Shown here one piece after another: positions 1 through 8,959 of a DNA stretch of 64,000 nt. The notes under the pieces are model-generated. The model saw nothing but the letters and a program-made list of their open reading frames with translations, made no database searches and was not told where the DNA came from. Origin of the DNA: an uncultured Prevotellaceae bacterium (GTDB taxonomy: Bacteria > Bacteroidota > Bacteroidia > Bacteroidales > Bacteroidaceae); the NCBI GenBank assembly GCA_902774795.1, contig CACYKA010000011.1, positions 1 through 64,000 of the forward strand, read 5' to 3'. The position numbers were made by a program, and so were the translations under genes. Within the stretch, counting starts at the first letter, position 1. The number at the start of each line of letters is the position of its first letter.

Positions 1-1743
<1,743 letters not shown>

Positions 1744-1779
1744 ACAATTATCATATCACACAAGCGGAGGCCGCATAAA

Positions 1780-2178
1780 ATGGAGAAAAGAAACATTGAA
1801 AGAGTTACTCCGGCGCTGATAACAGAGCTGAAAGAGAACGAGATATTTGTCTTCGGCAGTAATATCCACGGTATGCACGGAGGCGGTGCTGCGTGGATTG
1901 CCTACAAGAAATTTGGTGCCGAAATGGGCAACGGCGAGGGTCTTCAGGGACAGTCGTATGCGCTGCCTACGATGGAAGGACTGGAGAATACGAAGAAGGC
2001 TGTCGATAAGTTCATAGAATGTGCCAAGGCTCACAAGGAACTGACATTTCTGGTGACACCTGTCGGATGCGGCATTGCCGGATATACTCCGGAAGAGATA
2101 GCACCGATGTTTCAGGATGCTGTAGAACTGGAGAATGTATATCTGCCCATCACCTTCTGGAAGATTCTGAAGGGGTGA
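1780..2178 (+). CDS. Macrodomain-like small protein (A1S_2505-type)
   Basis: A 132-residue cytoplasmic protein of one small domain. The stretch VFGSNIHGMHGGGAA at residues 24-38 resembles the nucleotide-binding loop (N..G.HG.GAA) of macrodomain-like proteins that bind or process ADP-ribose. A second glycine-rich stretch, TPVGCGIAGYTPEEIAPMF, near residues 93-111, fits the second phosphate-binding loop of that fold. Homologues have been labelled phage non-structural proteins of the A1S_2505 family, but I see no phage genes here. It lies 36 bases after glutamine synthetase, perhaps cotranscribed. The fold is an inference from the motif and the substrate is unknown. Confidence 0.6.
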   Translation: MEKRNIERVTPALITELKENEIFVFGSNIHGMHGGGAAWIAYKKFGAEMGNGEGLQGQSYALPTMEGLENTKKAVDKFIECAKAHKELTFLVTPVGCGIAGYTPEEIAPMFQDAVELENVYLPITFWKILKG

Positions 2179-2250
2179 AGGTTATAGGTTAAAGGTTATT
2201 GGTTATAGAATTTTAAACTGTAAACGGTAAACTGTAAACTGTAAACTAAT
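2172..2250. repeat. Intergenic tandem repeats: GGTTA(T/A) units and TAAACTGTAAACGG units
   Basis: Two families of short imperfect tandem repeats fill the gap before the HAD gene: GGTTATA-like units (about 2181-2208), then AAACTGTAAACGGTAAACTG units (about 2214-2246). The second family recurs at 3742-3790 (opposite orientation) and 46782-46819. Confidence 0.85.
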
Positions 2251-2254
2251 TAAT

Positions 2255-2902
2255 ATGAGCAGAATATTTAAAGCGGCATTGTTTGACCTTGACGGTACGC
2301 TGACGGACACGGAGGATCAGTACACCGTCATCTGGGGCAGGATTTCGAGGAAATACCGTCCTGACATTCCCGATCTGGAATATATTATAAAAGGTACGAC
2401 GCTGGAGAATATTCTTGCGACATACTTTGCCCCCGAGACACATGAGGCCATCGTCAGAGAACTGGATGAATACGAGGCAGGGATGGACTACAGTTTCTTT
2501 CCCTACGTGGAGGAATTCATCAGGGACATAAGGGCTCACGGTGTGAAATGTGCCATAGCGACATCGTCGAACAGGCAGAAGATGGCGTATGCCATGAAGA
2601 ATAATCCGCTGATAGCGTCGCTGTTTGACAAGATATTGACGGCAGAGGACTTTTCAGCCTCTAAACCTGCCCCCGACTGCTATATACGGGCAGCAGAGGT
2701 GCTGAACACGCCACGCGAAGAGTGCATAGTGTTTGAGGATGCATACAACGGACTCAAGGCTGGTATGGCATCAGGGATATTCACCGTAGGCTTAGCGACC
2801 GGGCACACCATTGAAGAGATAAAGCCGCTGTGTAATCTGGCAGTTTCAAGTTTTTCGAACATTACGTTCGAGAAGCTTGAACGGTTAGCGTTTAGCGTTT
2901 AG
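2255..2902 (+). CDS. HAD-superfamily phosphatase, beta-phosphoglucomutase-like
   Basis: A 215-residue cytoplasmic HAD hydrolase. Motif I FDLDGTLTDTE (residues 10-20) supplies the nucleophile Asp11 and acid/base Asp13. Motif II is in ATSSNRQ (near 103), the motif III lysine in SASKPAPDCY (near 137) and motif IV in FEDAYNGLKAG (near 160). The helical cap lies between motif I and motif II, as in the beta-phosphoglucomutase/phosphoglycolate phosphatase branch. The substrate cannot be told from sequence; a sugar phosphate is likely. The last codons (A-F-S-V-stop) are made of TTTAGCG tandem-repeat DNA, so the natural C-terminus may have been remodelled by repeat growth. Confidence 0.85.
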   Translation: MSRIFKAALFDLDGTLTDTEDQYTVIWGRISRKYRPDIPDLEYIIKGTTLENILATYFAPETHEAIVRELDEYEAGMDYSFFPYVEEFIRDIRAHGVKCAIATSSNRQKMAYAMKNNPLIASLFDKILTAEDFSASKPAPDCYIRAAEVLNTPREECIVFEDAYNGLKAGMASGIFTVGLATGHTIEEIKPLCNLAVSSFSNITFEKLERLAFSV

Positions 2903-2910
2903 CGGTTATT
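2882..2910. repeat. TTTAGCG tandem repeat at gene end
   Basis: Imperfect copies of GGTTAGCGTTTAGC span the 3' end and stop codon of the HAD gene and the space before the next start. The related GCTAACC units recur at 47111-47149. Confidence 0.75.
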
Positions 2911-2911
2911 G

Positions 2912-3733
2912 ATGATGCTTAGAATAAAAATATTTATAATCCTTATGTCTTTCTTTGTTCTTGGCGTTCAGGCGCAGGAGAATGAAGACATTGTTGCGAC
3001 ACTGAATCTTCCTGAGACGGTGGTGCTGGCTGACGGCATGACATTCGAGGAATATCTGCTGAAGCAGGTTCTGGCAAATGCAAAGCCGCTGAAGGCCCGC
3101 GTAAATACGCTGAAGTATTCTGTAACGTGTCAGTTGGAAAAAGACATAGACCTGAAGGAGATTCCCCACCGGCGCACCATAACCTTTGCGGCACGTCTTG
3201 CGGGCTTCGGACAGATAGTCTCTGCCCTGATGGAGCATAAGCATTTCGGCATCACGATGGCGGAGGATATTCTTTACAATAAGGGAAAGATAACCACCTC
3301 GAATGTGCGCATGGTAGAGATGAAGCAGCCGCTCACCGACAAACAGGTAGCAGCATTCCTGAAGCACGACGGAATGATGAGTGCCAATGTCTATGACAAA
3401 TTCTACGAGAAGGTGCGCGACAAGGTGAAGGACCTGCAGAAGAAACGCAAGAAGAAGCAGGAAACAGGCATGAAGTATAGCGGCAGCTATACAAAGGGAA
3501 ACAGAACTTTCTATATTGTGAAACTTGACAATATGGAGGTACACATTGCCGACGGCTGCTGGCAGATAGCTCAGATAAGCTATAGCGAGGGCCAGAACCG
3601 AATGCACTATGACTTCAAGGAGATAAGGTCAGGGCTATTCTTACTGACCTCCGGCAACGCCAAACTGTACCTTGACAGGAAGAAATGGCCTAAGGGGTAT
3701 ATAGCGATGAAGATGGGGTATAGTTATTGGTGA
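2912..3733 (+). CDS. Secreted protein of unknown function
   Basis: I do not recognise the family. The protein begins with a clear signal peptide (hydrophobic core IFIILMSFFVLG, cleavage likely after VQAQ near residue 21), so it should be periplasmic or outer-membrane associated. A basic segment (KDLQKKRKKKQE) sits near residue 180, and the C-terminal part (YIVKLDNMEVHIADGCWQIA) is beta-rich. There are two adjacent ATG codons (2912 and 2915); I chose the first. A TTG at 2909 is less likely. It is on the same strand and 9 bases after the HAD gene, but the repeat-filled boundary says little about cotranscription. Confidence 0.75.
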   Translation: MMLRIKIFIILMSFFVLGVQAQENEDIVATLNLPETVVLADGMTFEEYLLKQVLANAKPLKARVNTLKYSVTCQLEKDIDLKEIPHRRTITFAARLAGFGQIVSALMEHKHFGITMAEDILYNKGKITTSNVRMVEMKQPLTDKQVAAFLKHDGMMSANVYDKFYEKVRDKVKDLQKKRKKKQETGMKYSGSYTKGNRTFYIVKLDNMEVHIADGCWQIAQISYSEGQNRMHYDFKEIRSGLFLLTSGNAKLYLDRKKWPKGYIAMKMGYSYW

Positions 3734-3741
3734 CGGTTTCT

Positions 3742-3790
3742 TGTTTACAGTTTAAAGTTTACCGTTTACAGTTTACCGTTTACAGTTTAA
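3742..3790. repeat. TTTACAGTTTACCG tandem repeat
   Basis: Four to five copies of GTTTACAGTTTA/ACCG. This is the reverse complement of the family at 2214-2246. The array covers the stop codon and last codons of the convergent tyrosine phosphatase gene. Confidence 0.85.
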
Positions 3791-4207
3791 GAGTTGCTTG
3801 CAGCCTTCGAGGCAGTCTCTCCAGGTAGCGTCGAAATTGCCTGTGTACCATGGGTCGGCGACGTCTCTGTTGAGGAGCATGCGTATCTTGCCCTCAGGGT
3901 CTCCGCCACACATTCGCGTCATATTCCTTATATTATAAGAGTCCATGCCTATCAGCAGGTCGTAGTAGTCATAGTCCCTGCGGGTAAGCTGGCGTGCCGT
4001 CTTTCCGTCACACCTGATGCCGTGCTCCGCCAGTTTGCGGCGTGCAGGCGGATAGACAGGATTGCCTATCTCCTCGGTACTTGTGGCAGCCGATGCTATC
4101 TCAAACTCATCCTCCCTGCCGGCATCGCTGACAAGGCGCTTCATTATAAACTCAGCCATCGGGCTGCGACAGATATTGCCGTGGCAGACAAAAAGAATCT
4201 TTTTCAT
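3773..4207 (-). CDS. Low-molecular-weight protein tyrosine phosphatase
   Basis: A 144-residue cytoplasmic phosphatase. The P-loop VCHGNICRSPMAEF (residues 7-20) carries the nucleophile Cys8 and Arg14 of the CX5R motif. The general-acid aspartate lies in VADPWYTGNFD near residue 120. In Bacteroidetes such enzymes are commonly tied to exopolysaccharide or signalling phosphotyrosine, but no tyrosine kinase is visible here. I chose the ATG at 4207 because the P-loop normally begins about seven residues in; an upstream in-frame ATG at 4228 would add MFRCFWI and lies in the pgk terminator. The last residues (N-C-K-R) are encoded by the tandem repeat at 3742-3790. Confidence 0.92.
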   Translation of the reverse strand: MKKILFVCHGNICRSPMAEFIMKRLVSDAGREDEFEIASAATSTEEIGNPVYPPARRKLAEHGIRCDGKTARQLTRRDYDYYDLLIGMDSYNIRNMTRMCGGDPEGKIRMLLNRDVADPWYTGNFDATWRDCLEGCKQLLNCKR

Positions 4208-4212
4208 TATCC

Positions 4213-4247
4213 AAAAACAGCGGAACACCCACTATGGAGCATTCCGC
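4213..4247 (-). terminator. Hairpin between pgk and the tyrosine phosphatase gene
   Basis: On the minus strand GCGGAA pairs with TTCCGC across a loop of about 16 bases, followed by TGTTTTTGG. It lies 28 bases after the pgk stop, so it probably ends pgk transcripts. The stem is short, so efficiency is uncertain. Confidence 0.55.
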
Positions 4248-4274
4248 CATAAACTATGTTGATATTAGCATTTC

Positions 4275-5522
4275 TTAGCCCTGAACAGCAGCTACGCCTG
4301 GGAGTACTTTACCTTCGATAGCCTCGAGAAGAGCACCACCACCAGTAGAAATGTAGCTAACCTTGTCGGCAAGACCGAACTTGTTGACACATGCAACAGA
4401 GTCACCACCACCGATGAGTGAGAATGCACCGTTAGCAGTAGCCTCTGCAATAGCATTGCCGATAGCACGTGAGCCGTCGCAGAAGTTGTCGAACTCGAAC
4501 ACGCCAGCAGGACCGTTCCACAGGATGGTCTTACAGCCCTTGATAGCATTAGCAAAGTTCTTCTGAGCCTCAGGACCTGCATCGAGACCTTCGAGGTTCT
4601 CAGGGATAGCGTCAGAAGGATAGATGCTCTGAGGAGCGTCGTTAGAGAACTCAGGAGCACAGATAGCATCAGGAGCCATAACGAGCTCTACGCCATTCTT
4701 CTTTGCCAGTTCCTCAACGCCAAGAGCAACGTCGAGCTTGTCGTTCTCGCAGATAGACTTACCAACCTCACCACCGTGAGCCTTAGCGAATGTATATGTC
4801 ATACCACCGCAGAGGATGAGCTTGTCAACCTTGCCGAGAAGGTTCTCGATGATACCAATCTTAGAAGAAACCTTAGAACCGCCCATGATAGCGATGAATG
4901 GACGCTGGATGTTATTGAGGACATTGTCAACAGCCTTAACCTCTTTCTCCATGAGGAGACCGAGCATGCGGTTGTCCTTGTCGAAATAGTTTGCTATAAC
5001 AGCAGTAGAAGCGTGTGAACGGTGAGCTGTGCCGAAAGCATCCATTACCCAGCAGTCAGCATAAGAAGCGAGCTTCTTTGCGAACTCCTTCTGACGCTCC
5101 TTCATTTCCTTCTTTGCAGCGTCGTAACCAGGATCAGCCTTGTCGATACCTACTGGCTTACCTTCCTCTTCCGGATAGTAGCGAAGGTTCTCAAGCAGCA
5201 GAACCTCACCAGCCTTCAGAGCAGCAGCCTCTGCGTCAGCCTTAGCGCAGTCAGGAGCAAACTTAACCTCTGCAACACCAAGAGCCTTAGCAACAGCGTC
5301 CTTAATCTGACCGAGAGACAGCTCTGGCTTTACCTTGCCCTTTGGCTTACCCATGTGAGACATGATGATGAGGGCACCACCCTTCTCAAGAATGAGCTTA
5401 AGAGTTGGAACTGCACCACGGATACGGGTGTCATCGGTAATCTTACCATCCTGAAGAGGCACATTGAAGTCAACACGTACAATAGCCTTCTTACCTGCGA
5501 AATTGTAATCGTTAATGTTCAT
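4275..5522 (-). CDS. pgk: Phosphoglycerate kinase
   Basis: A 415-residue glycolytic enzyme that transfers phosphate between 1,3-bisphosphoglycerate and ADP. Family hallmarks are complete: [20 protein letters not shown] (residues 17-36, 3-phosphoglycerate binding), SHMGKPKG (near 55), GTAHRSHAS (near 163), [12 protein letters not shown] (near 212) and the nucleotide-binding [13 protein letters not shown] near 373. Length is normal (about 400-417). The gene stands alone with its own promoter-like box upstream and a hairpin downstream. Nothing unusual is seen. Confidence 0.98.
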   Translation of the reverse strand: MNINDYNFAGKKAIVRVDFNVPLQDGKITDDTRIRGAVPTLKLILEKGGALIIMSHMGKPKGKVKPELSLGQIKDAVAKALGVAEVKFAPDCAKADAEAAALKAGEVLLLENLRYYPEEEGKPVGIDKADPGYDAAKKEMKERQKEFAKKLASYADCWVMDAFGTAHRSHASTAVIANYFDKDNRMLGLLMEKEVKAVDNVLNNIQRPFIAIMGGSKVSSKIGIIENLLGKVDKLILCGGMTYTFAKAHGGEVGKSICENDKLDVALGVEELAKKNGVELVMAPDAICAPEFSNDAPQSIYPSDAIPENLEGLDAGPEAQKNFANAIKGCKTILWNGPAGVFEFDNFCDGSRAIGNAIAEATANGAFSLIGGGDSVACVNKFGLADKVSYISTGGGALLEAIEGKVLPGVAAVQG

Positions 5523-5564
5523 TTTCTTATTGATTTTTAGAATGAAAACTTAAAATTGCGGTTA

Positions 5565-5572
5565 CAAAGATA
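5565..5572 (-). promoter_or_regulatory. -7 box for pgk
   Basis: The minus strand reads TATCTTTG, matching TAnnTTTG, 43 bases upstream of the pgk start. I do not find a clear TTTG at -33, so confidence is moderate. Confidence 0.5.
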
Positions 5573-5580
5573 TAAAAATT

Positions 5581-5611
5581 ATTATGAATAATGAATTATG
5601 ATTTATGAATT
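5581..5611. repeat. ATTATGAAT-type repeat
   Basis: Imperfect copies of ATTATGAATA/ATTTATGAAT lie in the divergent pgk/kdsC spacer. This family recurs at 28939-28961, 37018-37052, 61884-61925 and 62646-62685. Confidence 0.7.
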
Positions 5612-5622
5612 TTTCTATTTTT

Positions 5623-5653
5623 CTTGTATTTTACATATTTTTTTGTATTTTTG
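5623..5653 (+). promoter_or_regulatory. Promoter for kdsC
   Basis: CTTG (5623-5626, one mismatch to TTTG) and TATTTTTG (5646-5653) with a 19-base spacer, ending 22 bases before the kdsC start. Confidence 0.55.
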
Positions 5654-5675
5654 CAACCAAAAGATTACAAACGCT

Positions 5676-6194
5676 ATGATAAATTACGACCTCACGAAGA
5701 TTACCACCATCATGTTTGACGTCGATGGTGTATTGTCAAAGAATACCATCCAGATGGACAAATATGGCAATCCCCTCCGTACTGTGAACATCAAGGACGG
5801 CTACTCCATGCAGCTTGCTGTGAAGATGGGTCTGCGCCTTGTCATCATAACCGGCGGGCACGACGAAGCCATAGCTAAGCGCTACAACTACCTCGGCATC
5901 AAGGATGTCTTCCTTTCATGCGGAGTAAAGATAGTGAAGTACAGGGATTACCTGAAGGAGCACAATATCAGCAACGAAGAAGTGATATACGTTGGTGATG
6001 ACATTCCCGACTATGAGATTATGAAAGAGTGCGGCTGCCCGTGCTGTCCCAAGGATGCCTGTGCTGACATCCGCGAGATATCAACCTATGTCAGCCCATA
6101 TAACGGCGGTGAGGGATGTGCCCGCGACATCGTGGAACAAGTGCTCCGCGCCCAGGGCAAATGGCTCTCAACAGAAAAAGCCTTCGGATGGTAA
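5676..6194 (+). CDS. kdsC: 3-deoxy-D-manno-octulosonate 8-phosphate phosphatase (KdsC-like)
   Basis: A 172-residue HAD phosphatase of the cap-less KdsC type, which removes phosphate from Kdo-8-phosphate for lipid A-core synthesis. Motif I is MFDVDGVLSKNTI (Asp15 and Asp17). The stretch NIKDGYSMQLAVKMG, then IITGG (motif II), and YVGDDIPDYEIMKECG (motif IV) all follow the KdsC pattern. The open frame extends to 5598, but I place the start at ATG 5676 because homologues begin just before the I-MFDVDGV strand and the promoter lies at 5623-5653. The partner enzyme gene kdsA is in this window at 29952. The stop is immediately adjacent to the stop of convergent murB. Confidence 0.9.
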   Translation: MINYDLTKITTIMFDVDGVLSKNTIQMDKYGNPLRTVNIKDGYSMQLAVKMGLRLVIITGGHDEAIAKRYNYLGIKDVFLSCGVKIVKYRDYLKEHNISNEEVIYVGDDIPDYEIMKECGCPCCPKDACADIREISTYVSPYNGGEGCARDIVEQVLRAQGKWLSTEKAFGW

Positions 6195-7166
6195 TCAAAT
6201 TATATTCACTTCCGGGTGAAGTGTGATGCCGAATTTGGTCTCTACATCCTTGATGATGGCATTACACAGAGCAAGAACTTCCTTACCCGTTGCCCCACCC
6301 TTGTTGACAAGCACCAGAGCCTGCCTGTCATGCACGCCGGCATTTCCGAGAGTCTTACCTTTCCATCCGCATTGTTCTATCATCCATGCAGCAGGTATCT
6401 TGGTATCATAATGCGGCATATCAGGATACGCTTTCAGCAGTTCTGCAAGCTTTTCGTTGCTCACAACAGGATTCATGAAAAACGAGCCGCCATTACCTTC
6501 TACATGCCAGTCAGGCAATTTCTCCTCGCGTATTCTTATAATAGTATTGCGCACGTCTGTAGCGGTAACGGCAGAGATATCGGGAAATTGAGACTTCAAG
6601 CCTCCATAATCAAGTCTTGGAACAAAAGTCTTTGACAGACGGTAGGTCACAGCCGTAATGACGAACAGTCCTTTCCATTCATTTTTGAAACGACTCTGGC
6701 GATAGGCATACTGACATTCTGTAGCAGGAATGACCAACTTTTCTCCCGTAGTAATCTCTATGGCTTCAATGGCATAGATAATATCCTTGGCCTCTGCACC
6801 ATAAGCTCCGATGTTCTGAACTGCTGATGCACCCACCTCACCAGGTATGAGCGAGAGGTTCTCCATGCCATAATATCCTTTTGCAACAGCATATTCCACC
6901 ACGCTGTCCCAGTTCTCACCGGCACCGCAACGCAGCATCACCTCGTCTTCATCTTCGAAAGCCGAGATACCCATGATAGCAGGATGAACCACCACACCAT
7001 CGAAATCCTTCGTCAGGAGCAGGTTACTGCCTCCGCCAATCACAAGGAAAGGCCGCTCACGAAGTTCTGGCAATATATCCATCACCTCCTCTTCCGAAGC
7101 AGGCTCATAGAAAACGTCACACGACTGATCTATTCCAAAGGTATTATGATGAAGAAGACTGTACAT
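6195..7166 (-). CDS. murB: UDP-N-acetylenolpyruvoylglucosamine reductase
   Basis: A 323-residue FAD enzyme that reduces UDP-GlcNAc-enolpyruvate to UDP-MurNAc using NADPH in peptidoglycan synthesis. FAD-binding stretches are PFLVIGGGSNLLLTKDFDG (residues 38-57) and SLIPGEVGASAVQNIGAYG (near 105). The catalytic serine lies in GNGGSFFMNPV (near 225) and the C-terminal glutamate in ITLHPEVNII. The layout fits type I MurB, as in E. coli. Its ATG overlaps the TAA of the upstream lipoprotein gene (TAATG), so the two are probably translated together. Confidence 0.97.
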   Translation of the reverse strand: MYSLLHHNTFGIDQSCDVFYEPASEEEVMDILPELRERPFLVIGGGSNLLLTKDFDGVVVHPAIMGISAFEDEDEVMLRCGAGENWDSVVEYAVAKGYYGMENLSLIPGEVGASAVQNIGAYGAEAKDIIYAIEAIEITTGEKLVIPATECQYAYRQSRFKNEWKGLFVITAVTYRLSKTFVPRLDYGGLKSQFPDISAVTATDVRNTIIRIREEKLPDWHVEGNGGSFFMNPVVSNEKLAELLKAYPDMPHYDTKIPAAWMIEQCGWKGKTLGNAGVHDRQALVLVNKGGATGKEVLALCNAIIKDVETKFGITLHPEVNII

Positions 7167-8047
7167 TATGCCTCAACTTTTATAAGTGCCCACGAATTGC
7201 CCTTACGCATAAAGACAAGGTCTGTCTGTATTCCGTTAGATATGCCTCTGATGAGGAAATAGCGTTTGTCGGAATTGAGGTTTTTCTGCTTGCCGTACCT
7301 TATACAATAGAAAACGTTTTGCGGCAACCAAGGTTTGAACATAGGCCACTGCTCTCTCATGATATCCCCCTCCAATGTCGAAAATTCTTCGTCTGGGTCG
7401 GGACCAGTGAAGGTAACATATTTCGCAAGATAATTCTCCTGATTCAGAGTATCCGTAGCAAATTCATTATAGAATTCCAGGAATTCATGGTCGGGCTCCT
7501 CCGACAATTCCTTGACATCAATAGTCCTCATACACCATTTTCCTCGTATACGCTGGAACTTCCATTCCTTCACCTCGTTGTCCGGGAACGACAGTTTCTG
7601 CACCACCACCTCATTTACTGTAGTATCGCTCGGCAGATTCATCTGGTTCTTGGTCTGACAGATGATAGTATAGTATCCGTCAGCAATAAAGAACGATTCG
7701 CGCTTCCAGTCAGATTTCTTTTCTATGAGCACCTCAAGACCGTTGTCCTCATACACTACGGGGAATATGGTTCGTGCCTTCTGCACATTAATATTGGCAG
7801 CATAGTTGAAGAAGAAGTCGTCAAACAACTCGTCCGCCGCCGTAGGCATCGGAGCCTGAGAAATCAGTTGAGAGAGAGAATCAAGATTCGTTTCACCCTT
7901 ACCACTCATATCGATGGTATCAGCATCGAGCGAGTCTATTGCCTTCGGTGCACGTTCCATGCAACCTGTTGTCATAAGCAGACAGCAGACCATCGTCGCC
8001 ACCAGGGCTACAGGAAGGAAAAAATTAGATGAGCAGCGCTTTTTCAT
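7166..8047 (-). CDS. DUF4348-type lipoprotein
   Basis: A 293-residue envelope lipoprotein. The N-terminus has a signal peptide (VALVATMVCCLLMTTGC) with the lipobox TTGC giving Cys29. The mature part starts with an acidic linker followed by a conserved Bacteroidales domain that I match to DUF4348 from memory (FDDFFFNYAANINVQKARTIFPV, then FQRIRGKWCMRTID, then YCIRYGKQKNLNSDKRYFLIRG). Function is unknown. It is translationally coupled to murB and has its own promoter, so it may be linked to envelope growth; that link rests on position only. Confidence 0.8.
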   Translation of the reverse strand: MKKRCSSNFFLPVALVATMVCCLLMTTGCMERAPKAIDSLDADTIDMSGKGETNLDSLSQLISQAPMPTAADELFDDFFFNYAANINVQKARTIFPVVYEDNGLEVLIEKKSDWKRESFFIADGYYTIICQTKNQMNLPSDTTVNEVVVQKLSFPDNEVKEWKFQRIRGKWCMRTIDVKELSEEPDHEFLEFYNEFATDTLNQENYLAKYVTFTGPDPDEEFSTLEGDIMREQWPMFKPWLPQNVFYCIRYGKQKNLNSDKRYFLIRGISNGIQTDLVFMRKGNSWALIKVEA

Positions 8048-8069
8048 ATAGTGTTTTAATAAAACGGTG

Positions 8070-8101
8070 CAAAATTACATCTTTTTTCTTAATTTAACAA
8101 A
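8070..8101 (-). promoter_or_regulatory. Promoter for the DUF4348 lipoprotein-murB operon
   Basis: On the minus strand TTTG (8098-8101) and TAATTTTG (8070-8077) are separated by 20 bases, 22 bases upstream of the start codon. This is a full match to the Bacteroidetes primary promoter. Confidence 0.75.
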
Positions 8102-8180
8102 AAAACAGACATATTTTTTTTCTTTACAGTGTGAATAGTAACAATAATAGGCATTAATGAGAAGTTTTTTGTCGGATTTA

Positions 8181-8212
8181 TTTGGTAGATTGAAAAGATT
8201 TTTTTAACTTTG
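8181..8212 (+). promoter_or_regulatory. Promoter for rubrerythrin
   Basis: TTTG (8181-8184) and TAACTTTG (8205-8212) with a 20-base spacer match both boxes exactly. The implied leader is about 75 bases and AT-rich. Confidence 0.8.
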
Positions 8213-8294
8213 CACCAAAATGGAGAGTTTAGATTTACAACAAACATATAAATCTATTTTATTTACAAACTAACAATTTAAAAAGAAAGAAAAA

Positions 8295-8855
8295 ATGAAC
8301 AAGAAATTTATCTGTACCGTATGTGGATATATCCACGAAGGTCCAACCCCTCCAGAGCAGTGCCCACAGTGTAAGGTTCCAGGATCTAAGTTTAAGGAAC
8401 TTGAAGAAACATCTGACGGCATACAGTTTGTACAGGAACACGTTATCGGCATCGCCAAGGAATATGGTGTTGACGAAGAGATGATAAAAGACCTCAACAA
8501 CCATTGGATGGGCGAATGCTCAGAGGTGGGACAGTATCTTGCTATGAGCCGTCAGGCTGACCGCGAAGGCTATCCAGAAATTGCAGAAGCTTTCAAGCGC
8601 TACGCATGGGAAGAGGCTGAGCATGCAGCAAAGTTTGCTGAGTTGCTGGGCGACGTGGTTTGGGACACCAAGACAAACCTTGAGAAGCGCATGAATGCTG
8701 AGGCAGGCGCTTGCGAGGACAAGTTCCGCATTGCCAAGAATGCCAAGGCTAAGAACTGGGACGCTATTCATGACACCGTTCACGAGATGGCCAAGGACGA
8801 GGCACGTCACGGCAAGGGCTTCGAAGGACTTTACAACCGTTACTTCAAGAAGTAA
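8295..8855 (+). CDS. Reverse rubrerythrin (NADH peroxidase type)
   Basis: A 186-residue peroxide-reducing iron protein of anaerobes. The rubredoxin-like Fe site is at the N-terminus (Cys7, Cys10, Cys23 and Cys26 in [10 protein letters not shown] and CPQCKVPG). The ferritin-like di-iron domain follows, with ligand helices [18 protein letters not shown] and [14 protein letters not shown]. Classical rubrerythrin has the opposite domain order. The protein should use reduced electron carriers to detoxify H2O2 in the cytoplasm. It has a strong promoter and is probably monocistronic or followed by read-through into sulP across the hairpin at 8914. Confidence 0.93.
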   Translation: MNKKFICTVCGYIHEGPTPPEQCPQCKVPGSKFKELEETSDGIQFVQEHVIGIAKEYGVDEEMIKDLNNHWMGECSEVGQYLAMSRQADREGYPEIAEAFKRYAWEEAEHAAKFAELLGDVVWDTKTNLEKRMNAEAGACEDKFRIAKNAKAKNWDAIHDTVHEMAKDEARHGKGFEGLYNRYFKK

Positions 8856-8913
8856 TATACACTTTTGCTTTTGGCTTCAGCCAATGGCTATAAAATTTAA
8901 TTTATCACTAACC

Positions 8914-8945
8914 ATCGCCTTCACAGAAAAATCTGCGGAGGCGAT
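8914..8945 (+). promoter_or_regulatory. Strong hairpin between rubrerythrin and sulP
   Basis: ATCGCCTTCACAGA (8914-8927) pairs with TCTGCGGAGGCGAT (8932-8945) around an AAAA tetraloop. It is a 14-pair stem with one G-U pair and one mismatch. It ends 14 bases before the sulP start and is not followed by a T tract, so it may be a processing or attenuator structure, or a weak terminator. Confidence 0.6.
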
Positions 8946-8959
8946 GAATCTTTAAAAGA

